Below, piece after piece: positions 1-9,928 of a stretch of DNA of 64,000 nt. Under the pieces are notes generated by a model. That model searched no databases and was not told the DNA's origin. It saw only the letters and a program-made list of their open reading frames with translations. The translations under genes were made by a program, and so were the position numbers. Source of the DNA: Leptospira bouyouniensis (lineage in GTDB: Bacteria; Spirochaetota; Leptospiria; Leptospirales; Leptospiraceae); assembly GCF_004769525.1 (NCBI RefSeq), contig NZ_RQFT01000012.1, positions 62,001 to 126,000 of the forward strand, in the 5' to 3' direction. Numbering within the stretch: the stretch's first letter is position 1; the number at the start of each line of letters is the position of its first letter.

Positions 1-1132
1 GATTCACTAAAATCTCACCCGCAAGGAGCGCATGTGTGAGACCACGAGACCCAAGTCCATTCAAAATCCCGACGGATTCGTAGTAGGGGATTTGGAAAGG
101 TTTTCCATTTTTGCGGAAAAGATTTTGGTATTTCACAGTTGTATCTAATTGAGAGACAATGGGGAGTTTTCCAACCACTGGATGGCGGTCTTGGGATTGT
201 GTTCGATAACTCACTCGGGTCCCAAAGTTTTTTACATCCAAGGTTTGGTTCTCGACGATAACGTTCTTTAGATGTGATTGTAGTCCCTCCCACATCATAA
301 TGGTTTCCTTAATCCTCGGTTCTTTTTCTAAATGGAATTCATCAAAACTTGCACCTAATACACGTTCTCCATTGATTTCGGCCGTGATATAGTCTCCATA
401 CAAAATCGAAGATTGGTTTTTGCAAATTGAGCCAGGAATTTTTACGATTTGTCCACGGACTTGCTTCATCGGGATCCATTGGAGTGTAGGATCATTTGCA
501 AATTGGAACCCCTGTGTTAAAAATAAATAATTTGCTGAAAGTGTTTCCGTATCCGTTTGGCATATCAGTTTTCCATCCTGTTCATCATTTCTATCCTTAT
601 CAATAGTATGCCAAGAGAGGAGCCGAGAGTTGTATTTTGTTTCTGGTTTTGCCAATTGAAGGAGTTCCATCGTGAGTGCAACAGGGGAGATGGCTTTTCC
701 TGTAGGAAAGAATAGAGAATACAAGTTAGAATATTTCTCTTTTTCGAGGAATGCTATATCAATTGGAATTTGGTGAGATAGGATAGCATTCGAATAACGG
801 TCATAAGCTGAATTTGTTTCGAGAAGAAAATGAATTCCATCGGAATGGGGAACTTTGTTTCCAAGTTCTAATGATTCCCAAAGTTCTAAAAAATAACGGT
901 AAGCAAGATAAGAAAATTCTGATTCAGTTGTTTTGTGTTTTGTTAGAAATGGATACACAACTCCAATTGGATTTCCACTTGATTGTTTGGCTGGCGAGGA
1001 TTCCGATTCTAATAAAATTGTTTTGATTTTTCTTTTGGAGAGAGCATAACAAACGCTAGCTCCAGCAATCCCACCACCGACAACGATAGCAGTTCCCCCG
1101 TCGGTTTCCTTTTCGAAAACTCTTGTCTCCAA
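1..1132 (-). CDS. mnmC: FAD-dependent cmnm5s2U34 oxidoreductase (MnmC C-terminal domain), 3' end outside window
   Basis: Reading the minus strand gives about 377 codons that continue past base 1. A Rossmann FAD-binding motif GGGIAGAS lies about 20 residues from the start, followed by a SGNPIGVVYP segment and, near the end, SQDRHPVVGKLP and a Gly-rich NGLGSRGL stretch. This is the order seen in the oxidase half of bifunctional MnmC, which converts carboxymethylaminomethyl-2-thiouridine 34 of tRNA to the aminomethyl form. The only sensible start is a TTG at 1132-1130 that directly follows the TAA of the upstream methyltransferase gene in the same reading frame; a GGAG lies about 11 bases before it. 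Family assignment is confident. Whether the two halves act as separate proteins is inferred. Confidence 0.85.
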   Translation of the reverse strand, partial: METRVFEKETDGGTAIVVGGGIAGASVCYALSKRKIKTILLESESSPAKQSSGNPIGVVYPFLTKHKTTESEFSYLAYRYFLELWESLELGNKVPHSDGIHFLLETNSAYDRYSNAILSHQIPIDIAFLEKEKYSNLYSLFFPTGKAISPVALTMELLQLAKPETKYNSRLLSWHTIDKDRNDEQDGKLICQTDTETLSANYLFLTQGFQFANDPTLQWIPMKQVRGQIVKIPGSICKNQSSILYGDYITAEINGERVLGASFDEFHLEKEPRIKETIMMWEGLQSHLKNVIVENQTLDVKNFGTRVSYRTQSQDRHPVVGKLPIVSQLDTTVKYQNLFRKNGKPFQIPYYESVGILNGLGSRGLTHALLAGEILVN

Positions 1133-1867
1133 TTAAAGGAAAACTCCAGTCATCATTTCTCTTTTTTTCCCAAACCCTTTTTGTTTTTGGATCATAAACC
1201 CAAGTCCTTCCAGTGTCCGACGAATGAATCCCGCTGCTGTGAAAGTGGCAAGTCTTGTCCCCACTTGGGAATGGGTTTTGATTTTGGAAAGAGTCTCTTC
1301 GGACCACATCATTGGATTTTTTTTAGGCGAAAAACCATCCAAATACCAAAAGTCGATCGATGGGAAATAATCCAAACATTCACTCACATCACCGAATAAC
1401 ACTTCTAAGGTGAATTTGCTCTGTGAAAGTGGGTGTAGGGTCTCTGTTTTCCAAATCCGGTCCAAAGGATTTTTTATCCATTGATCAAATGTTTTCTGAT
1501 ACCCTTTGAGTAAGTTTTCAGTCCATAATGGTTTACCCGGAAAGGAAAGATTCAGCGACTGTAAAATTTCAATTGGTAGAGGGAACCCTTCTAGACTATA
1601 AAAATGGATCGGAGGCGGGTTGGGAAGATTGTACCAAAATGCTAAGGTCACAAAAAAATTGAGTCCGGTTCCGAAGCCTAATTCCCCAATCTTATAATGG
1701 TTCTTCGAACCTGATGTTAGGAAGTCAGGGATTCTATTTCCTTCGAGAAACACATATTTGGATTCTTCCCATCCTCCTTCTTTAGAAAAATACACATCCC
1801 CAAATATGAGGGAAATGGGAACTCCTTCTTTTAATTCGATTTCAGTTTGGTTTCTGTTTTGATCCAT
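1133..1867 (-). CDS. mnmD: tRNA mnm5s2U34 methyltransferase (MnmD domain, DUF752)
   Basis: SAM-dependent methyltransferase expected to methylate aminomethyl-2-thiouridine at the tRNA wobble position, the last step of mnm5s2U synthesis. Visible motifs are FGDVYFS near the N terminus, the SAM-binding GELGFGTGLNF loop, WYLDGFSPKKNPMMW and ATFTAAGFIRRTL; all are typical of the MnmD half of MnmC. The frame is open to an ATG at 1939, but starting at the ATG at 1867 gives an N terminus of normal family length before the VPIS/DVYFS segment, so I prefer 1867. The protein ends at a TAA and the oxidase half follows in the same frame with no gap, so the usual fusion protein is split by one stop codon. 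Confidence 0.85.
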   Translation of the reverse strand: MDQNRNQTEIELKEGVPISLIFGDVYFSKEGGWEESKYVFLEGNRIPDFLTSGSKNHYKIGELGFGTGLNFFVTLAFWYNLPNPPPIHFYSLEGFPLPIEILQSLNLSFPGKPLWTENLLKGYQKTFDQWIKNPLDRIWKTETLHPLSQSKFTLEVLFGDVSECLDYFPSIDFWYLDGFSPKKNPMMWSEETLSKIKTHSQVGTRLATFTAAGFIRRTLEGLGFMIQKQKGFGKKREMMTGVFL

Positions 1868-2171
1868 AAAACTTATTGGAGAGGCACTCAAACCAATGTC
1901 ACAAAAGGCAAATGGTTGGGAAACGGAATCTAGATCCATGATTGAAAATCGTATTTTCGATCAATCAATCAAAGTCGAAAACTTGAACGTGATTTGGATC
2001 AGAATCTCCCAGTCAGAGAGCCAGTCAGCCACGAAACCAAACATTCGTTTCCATAGTCCTCCAAACTCATGTTCGATTCTCCCTTCTCAGTCAATTTTAT
2101 TATGTCTCATAAAAAAGACTTTCCAAATAGAGGGTACAATTCATATTTTTCCCAGGTTTGGGGGAGATTCT

Positions 2172-3524
2172 ATGGATTTTGTAAAAATCCGGGGCAAAGA
2201 CTTACAAGACTGCATCATGCAGATGAAAATGAAGTATGGTCCTGAGGCTCATTTGTATGACCAACGTGTGATCACAGAAGGTGGACTCTTTGGAACAGGC
2301 CTTATGGCACAACGTATGTATGAAATTGATGTGGGTGTGCCTGAAAAACAAAATTCCAAAGAAAGAATCGAACGAAAACTAAAAGACCTCAAAGAACTCA
2401 TCAAACAAAAACAAAGGACTGAATCCCTCCCCGAATCAGGCCTTGTAGGGATCGGAGCAAACCAAAGTCTTTCACTCGCAGGGAACCCAACTCACAGTTC
2501 TTATACGGCACGTAAAAAAAATATTGAATCGGTTCGTCCTTTCTCGGAGCGAAAACGCAGACAAAGCCAGTCCGTTTATGAAATCGAGTCGTTTGAAGAA
2601 AGACCAGTGGGTTTGTCCCTTGCGGAAGCAAAAGATTCCTTTTTGGAACCATCCATCGAATTACCTTCCAAACAAAAAGAAAAACACCCTCATATCCAAA
2701 AGCTCATCGATCGGCTGTTACGTGAAGGATTCTCCGAGTCCTATTTAGAGGAGATGGCGTTAACACTAAGCCAAAGGTTGGCTGCAGTAGACTTAACACG
2801 TTACGCCAATGTGACAGACAAAGCCGTCACCTATTTAGAAGAACGTATCCAAGTAGATTCAGACCTTTTTAGTGGTACGCCACGTGGCAAACGAAAAGTA
2901 GTGTTTTTTGTTGGACCCACTGGTTCTGGGAAAACGACATCCATTGCAAAGTTAGCTGCTAAGTACAGTTTGCATATGGGGAAAAAAGTTTCTCTTTATA
3001 CAACTGACAATTACCGGATCGCTGCCATCGACCAATTGAAATTTTACGCAGATGCGATGGGACTTCCGTTTTATGCAGCCAAAGACTTACGTAAATGGAA
3101 AGAGGTTATTCTTCGTGATGGATCCGAACTAATCTTAGTGGATACAGCAGGATACTCCCACCGTAAATCTGAGAACCTAGAAAAACTTCAGGAATTCTAC
3201 GAAGTATTTGGGGAAAAAGATCATATTGAAACCATCTTAGTGCTTTCCTCCACTGTTTCAAAAGACAATGCACTCGCGGTGACAAACGCGTATGAGTCGG
3301 TCGGTTATAAAAGAATTTTATTAACCAAGCTCGATGAAGCAGAATTTTTAGGTTCTGTCGTAGAATTAGCCGATACTATTCACAGGGAATTCGCATTCTT
3401 AAGTGTAGGGCAGGATGTTCCATTTGATATCCTAAATGCCACGAAAAAAATCCTTGCCGAATGTGTAATTTTTCCTGAAAAATTGAAAGGGATAGCGGGC
3501 GAAGTCTTCGAGAAGACTGTGTAA
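2172..3524 (+). CDS. flhF: Flagellar SRP-type GTPase FlhF
   Basis: FlhF is a signal-recognition-particle-like GTPase that sets flagellar number and position, acting with FlhG at the inner membrane. The protein is 450 residues. It begins MDFVKIRGKDLQDC, followed by a basic low-complexity region (about 60-170), then the NG domain. G1 is GPTGSGKTT near residue 248, a TTDNYRIAA box follows, G3 is DTAG near 324 and G4 is TKLDE near 385. The frame is open upstream to 1896, but the ATG at 2172 has a good GGGGGAG ribosome site 7-12 bases before it and matches the family N terminus. It is the first gene of a motility operon and diverges from mnmD. Confidence 0.93.
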   Translation: MDFVKIRGKDLQDCIMQMKMKYGPEAHLYDQRVITEGGLFGTGLMAQRMYEIDVGVPEKQNSKERIERKLKDLKELIKQKQRTESLPESGLVGIGANQSLSLAGNPTHSSYTARKKNIESVRPFSERKRRQSQSVYEIESFEERPVGLSLAEAKDSFLEPSIELPSKQKEKHPHIQKLIDRLLREGFSESYLEEMALTLSQRLAAVDLTRYANVTDKAVTYLEERIQVDSDLFSGTPRGKRKVVFFVGPTGSGKTTSIAKLAAKYSLHMGKKVSLYTTDNYRIAAIDQLKFYADAMGLPFYAAKDLRKWKEVILRDGSELILVDTAGYSHRKSENLEKLQEFYEVFGEKDHIETILVLSSTVSKDNALAVTNAYESVGYKRILLTKLDEAEFLGSVVELADTIHREFAFLSVGQDVPFDILNATKKILAECVIFPEKLKGIAGEVFEKTV

Positions 3525-3558
3525 AAACGCATCGTTATCCTGATACCTAGGGGTAACG

Positions 3559-4482
3559 ATGGACCAAGCAGCAAATCTTAGAAAGTTAACAGAAACTGGT
3601 ACTGGATTAAAACTCGTCCAACCCCAAGATGCTGCAAAGAAAACCAAAATCATTGCAGTGGCCTCAGGAAAGGGCGGTGTGGGTAAAAGTACAGTTTCTG
3701 TCAATTTAGCCATCTCCATTGCCAAAACGGGCCTCAAAGTTCTCATCTTTGATGGTGACTTGGGTCTTGCCAATGTAAATGTCCTTCTTGGTATCATTCC
3801 GAAATACAATTTGTACCATGTTGTGAAAGGCCATAAGTCTTTAAAAGACATCGTGATCTCCACTCCTGAAGGTGTGGACATCATTGCAGGGGCTTCCGGG
3901 TATTCCCAACTAGCCAACCTCAACGAAACACAACGAAACAACCTCATCAAAGGATTTGCCGAACTCGATCGTTATGATGTGATGATCATTGATACGGGTG
4001 CAGGGATTTCTGCCAATGTGATTGGTCTTGTGATGCCAGCGGATGAAGTCGTCGTAGTCACAACCCCTGAACCTACTTCCATTACGGATTCATATGGTCT
4101 TATCAAATCCATTGTCTCTCAATCGAAAGATAAAAATCTCAAAATCATTGTGAACCGCGTGCGATCTGCGATCGAAGGGAAAAAAGTTGCTGACCGAGTG
4201 ATTGATATCTCGGGTCAATTTTTAGAAGTCCAAGTGGAAAATTTAGGGTTTATCTTCCAAGATGAAGAAGTGGAAAAATCCATCCGAGAACAAAAACCAT
4301 TTATCATTGGTGCCCCACGTTCCAAAGCGGCAGCTTGCCTCACAAGAATCACACATACCCTCTTACAAACGGAAGGTGGATATGATGATGAAGAAGGCCT
4401 CACTGGATTTTTTAAGAAGTTCTTTAGTTTTGTGGACTTCAAAGAAAAGGAAATGGAATCCAGAATGGAGGAAGACAACTAA
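3559..4482 (+). CDS. flhG: MinD-like ATPase FlhG (FleN/YlxH)
   Basis: A 307-residue MinD/ParA-type ATPase, partner of FlhF in controlling flagellar number. The deviant Walker A motif [10 protein letters not shown] lies near residue 38, the switch I Asp is in [10 protein letters not shown], and Walker B is [10 protein letters not shown]. The C-terminal stretch is acidic and amphipathic, as expected for membrane-associating MinD relatives. The ATG at 3559 is preceded by AGGGG. It starts 34 bases after flhF and is followed without a gap by the next gene, so it is clearly within the operon. Confidence 0.93.
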   Translation: MDQAANLRKLTETGTGLKLVQPQDAAKKTKIIAVASGKGGVGKSTVSVNLAISIAKTGLKVLIFDGDLGLANVNVLLGIIPKYNLYHVVKGHKSLKDIVISTPEGVDIIAGASGYSQLANLNETQRNNLIKGFAELDRYDVMIIDTGAGISANVIGLVMPADEVVVVTTPEPTSITDSYGLIKSIVSQSKDKNLKIIVNRVRSAIEGKKVADRVIDISGQFLEVQVENLGFIFQDEEVEKSIREQKPFIIGAPRSKAAACLTRITHTLLQTEGGYDDEEGLTGFFKKFFSFVDFKEKEMESRMEEDN

Positions 4483-4956
4483 GTGCTTATCGGATTTGTA
4501 CTGGGATTTGCAATCCTTGGAGCCATCATTAGTTCCGTCTGTGGATTTTTAGTCGGAAACCGCATTGGTTATATCTTTTTTGTCTCTCTCATTTCAACAT
4601 TTGCCTTTGGCGGACTTGGGTTTGGAATTTTTAGTGTCCTACAAAAAAAGGTCCCTGAATTTTTAGAGTTTTTATCTACCTTTTCGATTGGAGGTTTCGG
4701 TGGGGAAGGCCATGCCGATGACTTTGATCATGACAATGCAGGGATGGAACCTTCTTCTGCCATGGGAACCTCTTCCGATGACTATGGCACCCAACCAATC
4801 GGTGATGCAGCTATGGATGCAAAACTGGCAATGGCGAAGTCAGGAAAGTTTGGAGACCATATCATTGTGGATAAAATTGCGATCAAAAACGAGCCAAAAC
4901 TCATGGCGGAAGCAATTCGCACCATGATGGCTAAGGATGACCCACAAGAGGGCTGA
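4483..4956 (+). CDS. Small membrane protein in motility operon, unknown function
   Basis: A 157-residue protein with two hydrophobic segments (about 2-24 and 29-52, rich in Gly, Phe and Ile) and then a soluble acidic tail with many Met, Asp and Gly residues. The start is GTG, directly after the flhG stop codon, with a GGAGG about 11 bases upstream inside flhG, so translation is probably coupled. I do not recognise a domain. Its position between flhG and fliA suggests a role in flagellar assembly or its regulation, by context only. Confidence 0.75.
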   Translation: MLIGFVLGFAILGAIISSVCGFLVGNRIGYIFFVSLISTFAFGGLGFGIFSVLQKKVPEFLEFLSTFSIGGFGGEGHADDFDHDNAGMEPSSAMGTSSDDYGTQPIGDAAMDAKLAMAKSGKFGDHIIVDKIAIKNEPKLMAEAIRTMMAKDDPQEG

Positions 4957-4971
4957 AAAATTACTGTTTTT

Positions 4972-4995
4972 AGAGGACATAAGAAAAAATCCTCT
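4972..4995 (+). terminator. Weak hairpin between the small membrane gene and fliA
   Basis: AGAGGA and TCCTCT form a 6-base-pair stem around a 12-base A-rich loop, followed by a T-rich stretch (about 5006-5012). It could be an attenuator that lowers read-through into fliA, but the stem is short and the operon clearly continues, so this is tentative. Confidence 0.25.
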
Positions 4996-5053
4996 TGTAA
5001 TTTTGATTTTTTTACGATTTATAAAGTAAAGAGATCCCATACCCTGGTTCCCA

Positions 5054-5854
5054 ATGTCAAGATTGCTAGACAAATACAATCAGTTTGATGAGACAGATCT
5101 TTGGAAACAATACCGTGTCAAAAAGGACGCGGAAATCCGAAGTTATCTTGTTGAAAAATATTCACCTCTCGTCAAACACGTGGCCGGGCGGATTGCGATC
5201 GGAATGCCACAGAATGTGGAATTTGAAGACCTCGTCAGTTATGGCGTCTTCGGTCTGTTAGATGCCATCGAGAAGTTCGACCCTTCCCGGGAAATTAAGT
5301 TCAAAACCTATGCAATGACTCGTATTCGCGGGTCCATCTTTGATGAACTTAGAAGTGTGGACTGGATCCCTCGTTCTATCCGTCAAAAAGCAAAACAACT
5401 GGAAAACATCATTGCCATGCTCGAAAACAAAGAGGGCAAAAAAGTGGATGATGAAGAGATCGCCAAAGAACTTGGCGTCTCGATGGAAGAATACAATTCC
5501 TTACTTGCAAAACTTTCTGGAACCTCACTCGTTTCTTTAAATGATATTTGGTTTCTCGGTGATGAGAATGATGAAGTTTCCTTTATGGAAACCTTAGAGT
5601 CTCCGATGAATATGAACCCAGACAATATCATCGAAAAAGAAGAGATCAAAAATGTAATTGTCGAAGCCATCCAATCCCTCCCTGAAAAAGAAAAAAAAGT
5701 CATCGTATTATATTACTACGAAGACTTAACCTTAAAAGAGATTGGAGAAGTATTAGAAGTCACTGAGTCTAGGATCTCTCAGCTTCATACGAAAGCTGTC
5801 GCAAGGCTTCGAAGCAAACTCTCCAAAGTCAAATCAGCGATCCAAAAAAGGTAA
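5054..5854 (+). CDS. fliA: Flagellar sigma factor sigma-28 (FliA/WhiG family)
   Basis: A 266-residue sigma-70-family factor that directs RNA polymerase to late flagellar and chemotaxis promoters. Region 2 is visible as [21 protein letters not shown] and [19 protein letters not shown], the latter typical of the FliA/WhiG group. Region 3 follows ([11 protein letters not shown] onward), and the region 4 helix-turn-helix is [21 protein letters not shown] near the C terminus. It lies 97 bases after the preceding gene and 6 bases before fapA. No anti-sigma gene flgM is seen in the window. Confidence 0.93.
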   Translation: MSRLLDKYNQFDETDLWKQYRVKKDAEIRSYLVEKYSPLVKHVAGRIAIGMPQNVEFEDLVSYGVFGLLDAIEKFDPSREIKFKTYAMTRIRGSIFDELRSVDWIPRSIRQKAKQLENIIAMLENKEGKKVDDEEIAKELGVSMEEYNSLLAKLSGTSLVSLNDIWFLGDENDEVSFMETLESPMNMNPDNIIEKEEIKNVIVEAIQSLPEKEKKVIVLYYYEDLTLKEIGEVLEVTESRISQLHTKAVARLRSKLSKVKSAIQKR

Positions 5855-5860
5855 TCGGCT

Positions 5861-7852
5861 ATGTCACTCACTGAATTTCTTACAGAGGAACTAAAAGAGT
5901 TCGATCGTAAGGAAAAAGAACAAGTGGAAGTCATTGCCGATACGATCGAAGAGTGTCTTGCCATTGCTTCGAGTCACCTCGGACGGAAAGTACACGAAAT
6001 CGATTATACTGTTTTAAAACGTGGGAAAAAATCCTTATTTTTTTCTGAACCATACCATATCCGAGCATCTGTTATCCCTGATGATATGTTACTGGATGAA
6101 CTCAGTTTATTGGATGAGCATCTAACAGGTGGTAGTGGGAAATTAGTTTCCAAAGAATTAAAAGAACTCGTCACACCTAAAAACAAAGACGGCCGAGTGG
6201 TTGTTAAAATATATAGAACAGGTGTGTTTTTAACAGTATACCCTCCTTCTGGGGAAGGCCTCGAGATGACGATGGCGGATGTTTCCAAAAAACTTTCGTT
6301 TCGTGGTGTAGCAGGTGTTGACCAAAATCTAATCAACAAAATCTTAAAAGAGAAAAAGGGAGAACCCGTCCTTATCTCCAATCAAAAACCAAAGGCTGGG
6401 AATGACTCCAGTTGTAATGTGGAGATTGCCCAAGAGAATATGCGTGCCTTTGTCACCGTATTCCCTGCAAGGCCTGGTGGACGAGATTTAGAAGTATCCG
6501 ACATCGTTGCTGCCTTAAAAGGGATGGGTGTAGCGCATGGACTCAAAGAAGATGAAATCCGCAAAGCTCTTGATGAAGAAATCCATAACAAACCATTCAT
6601 TGGGGCAGAAGGTGATTTCCCTGTGAATGGGAAAAATGCAGAGATCAAATACTACGTTCGCACAGAAAAGAAAATCAATTTCAAGGAAGACCAATCAGGT
6701 CGTGTGGACTACAAAGATTTGGATATGATCGAAAACGTCGTCGTTGGACAATTGTTAGCCGAAAAGCTCCCTGCTGAAAAAGGAAAGTTTGGTCGCAATT
6801 TATTTGGAATGGTTTTGCCAGCCAAAGACGGACTCGACACAGAACTCAAACAAGGGAAAGGAACCATTCTTTCCGAAGATAAAATGCGTCTTACTGCCGA
6901 AGTCAACGGACAGGTGTTATACGCTGCGGGTCGCCTCTCTGTCGAAACTGTCTATCGTATCAATGGGGATGTGGGAGTTCGAACAGGAAATGTTACTTTC
7001 CTTGGATCCATCATCATCACAGGAAACGTGGAAGACAATTATTCGGTCAAGGCTGCAGGCAATATTGAAATTTATGGAACCGTCCAAAAAGCCATTGTGG
7101 AAGCTGACGGTGACATCATCGTACGCCAAGGGGTCACTGGTCGCGAAGAAGCACGTGTGGAGTCCACAGGTGGGAATATTGTCGCCAAGTTCATCCAGAA
7201 CGCGACTTGTATCACAGAAAAAGACATCATTGTCCAAGAAGGGATCTTACATTCGCATTTGATGGCAGGTGGAAAAATTTCCTGTAAAGGAAAACGGGGA
7301 CAAATTGTCGGGGGAACCATACAAGCGGCCCAACTCATATCCGCAAAAATCATTGGTTCACAGGCTAACCCACAAACCGATCTCATTGTGGGAAACAATC
7401 CTAAGATCTTAAAACAGATCAATGAGTTTGAAGAGAAGAAAAAAGAAAACCAAGACAAACTTGACCAATTAACAAAAACCATGCGCACTCTCAAAGCGCG
7501 TAAAGATGCCGATCCTGCGAGTTTCACGGCTGAACAAGATGCCCATTTGCAAAAATTGGAAGCTGGGACCAAAAAACTCGAAAAACGGATTGCAGAAGCA
7601 AGCAAAGACATCCAAACGCTTACTGAATACATGGACGAACAGGCCGCCAGTGGCAGAATTTCAGTTGAGAAAACCATTTTCCCAGGTGTGACCATCCGGA
7701 TCCGTAACGCTGATTTCAAACTTCGCCACGAAACGAAAGCCAAGACCTTTTACGAAGAAGAGTCCCAGGTGCGAAGTATGCCTTACGAAGACCCAGATGA
7801 AACAAAAAATGACTGGAGAAAAAAGAGAGGGCGTGGTAAGTCTAAGAACTAG
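5861..7852 (+). CDS. fapA: FapA (DUF342) flagellar assembly protein
   Basis: A 663-residue DUF342 protein. The first ~60 residues ([20 protein letters not shown]) look like a Jag-N-type domain. The middle part (about 200-520) is a long Gly/Val/Ile-rich beta-helical region with repeated xxGNI/xxGxI turns such as [21 protein letters not shown] Lys/Glu-rich coiled coil follows at about 525-590. Family members sit in flagellar operons of many phyla, and in Vibrio FapA is linked to flagellar assembly and glucose signalling. Placement just after fliA supports a motility role. The C terminus is very basic. Confidence 0.85.
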   Translation: MSLTEFLTEELKEFDRKEKEQVEVIADTIEECLAIASSHLGRKVHEIDYTVLKRGKKSLFFSEPYHIRASVIPDDMLLDELSLLDEHLTGGSGKLVSKELKELVTPKNKDGRVVVKIYRTGVFLTVYPPSGEGLEMTMADVSKKLSFRGVAGVDQNLINKILKEKKGEPVLISNQKPKAGNDSSCNVEIAQENMRAFVTVFPARPGGRDLEVSDIVAALKGMGVAHGLKEDEIRKALDEEIHNKPFIGAEGDFPVNGKNAEIKYYVRTEKKINFKEDQSGRVDYKDLDMIENVVVGQLLAEKLPAEKGKFGRNLFGMVLPAKDGLDTELKQGKGTILSEDKMRLTAEVNGQVLYAAGRLSVETVYRINGDVGVRTGNVTFLGSIIITGNVEDNYSVKAAGNIEIYGTVQKAIVEADGDIIVRQGVTGREEARVESTGGNIVAKFIQNATCITEKDIIVQEGILHSHLMAGGKISCKGKRGQIVGGTIQAAQLISAKIIGSQANPQTDLIVGNNPKILKQINEFEEKKKENQDKLDQLTKTMRTLKARKDADPASFTAEQDAHLQKLEAGTKKLEKRIAEASKDIQTLTEYMDEQAASGRISVEKTIFPGVTIRIRNADFKLRHETKAKTFYEEESQVRSMPYEDPDETKNDWRKKRGRGKSKN

Positions 7853-7864
7853 GAGGGTTGCCAG

Positions 7865-8155
7865 ATGATACTCAACGAAAATTTCGCCAGTATCGCCCAC
7901 CACTACGATTTTGCACGTAGGGCTCAGGCTGAAAATCCCTTCACCCACCAAAACCAGGTGGTGGAATTGCAAAAGGTTGTGATCCAAACACAAAACCGAG
8001 CCCAAACGGTTCCAGAGACAAAATCAGGATACCAAGGTTCGGCTGCAAAACCGAAACAAGACAAAGAAAATTCGGTTTTTGCTTATTCCAAAGAGGGGAT
8101 TATCTACAATCGACCCAATTTGGAACGTGGGTCTCGTTTTGATTCTAAAGCTTAA
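7865..8155 (+). CDS. Conserved-looking hypothetical protein in motility operon
   Basis: A 96-residue soluble protein, rich in Gln and Asn, without a signal peptide or membrane segment. An excellent ribosome site (AGGAGGG, 6 bases before ATG) and its position 12 bases after fapA show that it is a real gene. I recognise no domain; the composition suggests a partly disordered protein, perhaps a partner of FapA or of the next membrane protein. Confidence 0.65.
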   Translation: MILNENFASIAHHYDFARRAQAENPFTHQNQVVELQKVVIQTQNRAQTVPETKSGYQGSAAKPKQDKENSVFAYSKEGIIYNRPNLERGSRFDSKA

Positions 8156-8201
8156 ATTTTTTCTACGGAATGTTGTTGGAAATGTTCTTTAGGAGAAACA
8201 T

Positions 8202-9077
8202 ATGGAGCTTTTTTCTCTCGTATTAATCAATTTATTATTCTGTGGGATGATGTATGTCTTCATCTCAGCAAAAGTCCAAAAAGCAGTCAGCGAATATTAC
8301 GATAAAAAACTAAACCGAGCCATCGATATGGCTACAGCGGAAACCATACGGGAGTTAGATGCCACTGTAAGTATCATTGAATCAAAGATGGTGGCATTAA
8401 GGTCAATGATGGAAAAGGGTGAGGCTTTGGTAAAAGAATTCAAACACTACCAAAACCAAGGTCTCTCTATGAAATCAGAATTAGTTCCAACACCTGTTGA
8501 AACAGAAGAGCCTATCCTTGATACCAAAGAACAAAGAACAGGTATTGGTAAAATTTACCAAGCAAACCAAATCCCCGTGACAATTGATGAAGCCGAAACA
8601 ACGGAAGGGGCAGTGAACCAAGCATTTGGGAAACTAGGGAAAGCTGTGAAAGGAATGTTTGGAATGGAAGCTATGAATTCTCCTACCAAAGAGGCGATCG
8701 AAAATTTAGAAGTCCCTACCTTCCAACCTAAGATGAATTATACGGTAGGTGGAAATCCATTCACCGAAGAAAAACCAACCGAAGCCATTCGCAATGAAAT
8801 CATAGAAGGCACAAAAAAAAGAGAATTCTTAAACGAAGTTTCCAAAGCGAATGATCCTGCGTTTGCTTCTTACCAAAGGATGAATCTTGACAAAGTAGAA
8901 TTTTCGATAGAGTCTGCATTAGAAGAGTTACCTCCATCAGCAACAAAGATTGATAAAGTCGTACACCTCATCAAAAAAGGATACAAACACGATGAAATCT
9001 CGGAAGCTATGAATATTGGGATCCATGAAATTCATTTGATCGAAACGATTCGACTTGATCGATCTAGAAGAATCTAA
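8202..9077 (+). CDS. Membrane-anchored coiled-coil protein with C-terminal HTH-like motif (SwrB/DUF6115-like)
   Basis: A 291-residue protein with one N-terminal membrane segment (about 4-22), a charged helical region likely to form a coiled coil (about 30-90), a linker of low complexity, and a C-terminal motif (KVVHLIKKGYKHDEISEAMN) resembling a small helix-turn-helix. The layout matches the DUF6115/SwrB (YlxL) proteins found at the end of Firmicute fla/che operons, where SwrB promotes flagellar basal body maturation. Homology is a guess from architecture and context; sequence identity could not be measured. It ends 12 bases before the remA-like gene. Confidence 0.7.
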   Translation: MELFSLVLINLLFCGMMYVFISAKVQKAVSEYYDKKLNRAIDMATAETIRELDATVSIIESKMVALRSMMEKGEALVKEFKHYQNQGLSMKSELVPTPVETEEPILDTKEQRTGIGKIYQANQIPVTIDEAETTEGAVNQAFGKLGKAVKGMFGMEAMNSPTKEAIENLEVPTFQPKMNYTVGGNPFTEEKPTEAIRNEIIEGTKKREFLNEVSKANDPAFASYQRMNLDKVEFSIESALEELPPSATKIDKVVHLIKKGYKHDEISEAMNIGIHEIHLIETIRLDRSRRI

Positions 9078-9089
9078 AAATATGTTTCC

Positions 9090-9374
9090 ATGTCTTCGTT
9101 TCCGGTTCTCAATGTAGGATTCTCTAACGTTGTTTTTGTTTCTAAGATTCTGACCATTTTACTAGCAGATTCAGCTGGAGCAAAACGACTCCGAACTGAA
9201 GCAAAATCGGAGAATCGCCTCATTGATGCGACTTGTGGCCGGAAAACTCGTTCGGTGTTAGTTCTTGATTCAGGCCATATTCTTCTATCCGCCATTCGCC
9301 CTGAAAGTTTGTCAAAACGGTTGGAAACAGGTGATAATCATATTGGAGAAGGGGAAGAGGAGTCAGAAGATTGA
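9090..9374 (+). CDS. remA: RemA-like regulator (DUF370)
   Basis: A 94-residue DUF370 protein. The core [38 protein letters not shown] and [16 protein letters not shown] matches RemA, which in Bacillus is a DNA-binding ring-forming regulator of extracellular matrix genes. The C-terminal tail is acidic. The ATG at 9090 has only a weak ribosome site. The stop codon overlaps the TTG start of gmk by four bases, and the remA-gmk pairing is also seen in Firmicutes. Confidence 0.85.
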   Translation: MSSFPVLNVGFSNVVFVSKILTILLADSAGAKRLRTEAKSENRLIDATCGRKTRSVLVLDSGHILLSAIRPESLSKRLETGDNHIGEGEEESED

Positions 9375-9928
9375 AAGCCATTCCGAATCTTTATATCATC
9401 TCTTCTGTTGCAGGTGGTGGGAAATCGACCATCATCCAAGCACTCCTCAAAGAAAACCCTGAGTTTTATTTTTCCATTTCTTGTACCACAAGGGCTCCAA
9501 GGCCTGGGGATGAAGAAGGAAAAACTTATTACTTTTTAACAATTCCAGAATTCCAAAAAAAAATAGCAGATGGTGAGTTTTATGAATGGGCGGAAGTTCA
9601 TGGAAATTATTACGGAACTCCCAAAGCACCAATTCTTGATGCGATCAGAGAACACCGTGTGGCGCTTATGGATTTGGATGTCCAAGGAGCCAAATCAATT
9701 AAATCACTTAGGCCTGAATCCATCACGATATTTATCGAACCTCCGAGTCGTGAGATTTGGATTGAAAGGTTGATCAGACGAGGGACAGATTCTCAAACAA
9801 GTATTGAAAAACGAATTGAAAATGGGATCAAAGAATTGGATGAAGCACCTAGCTTCGATTATGTGGTTGTAAATGATAAATTAGAAGACGCCATTACAGA
9901 AGTAAAGGCCATCCTTTGTGGTAAATAG
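9371..9928 (+). CDS. gmk: Guanylate kinase
   Basis: A 185-residue cytosolic enzyme that phosphorylates GMP to GDP. The P-loop reads [10 protein letters not shown] near residue 11, with Ser where the Walker consensus has Ala or Gly. The GMP-binding part [19 protein letters not shown] and the [13 protein letters not shown] segment are typical. The start is TTG, overlapping the remA stop, so expression is likely coupled to the motility operon. Length is slightly short for the family (usually about 200 residues) but the fold appears complete. Confidence 0.92.
   Translation: MKAIPNLYIISSVAGGGKSTIIQALLKENPEFYFSISCTTRAPRPGDEEGKTYYFLTIPEFQKKIADGEFYEWAEVHGNYYGTPKAPILDAIREHRVALMDLDVQGAKSIKSLRPESITIFIEPPSREIWIERLIRRGTDSQTSIEKRIENGIKELDEAPSFDYVVVNDKLEDAITEVKAILCGK

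Noticed and set aside
1130..1135. mnmC stop codon as a sequencing error
   Set aside because: Cannot be excluded from one sequence, but a usable TTG start and ribosome-site-like GGAG follow, so I kept it as a real split pending comparison.
1896..2171. N-terminal extension of flhF (92 codons)
   Set aside because: Lacks a ribosome site, has no family similarity, and overlaps mnmD; ATG 2172 has a strong GGGGGAG.
7072..7743. 223-codon open frame antisense to fapA
   Set aside because: Ser/Phe-rich shadow translation typical of antisense frames; no ribosome site or domain, and fapA is clearly coding.
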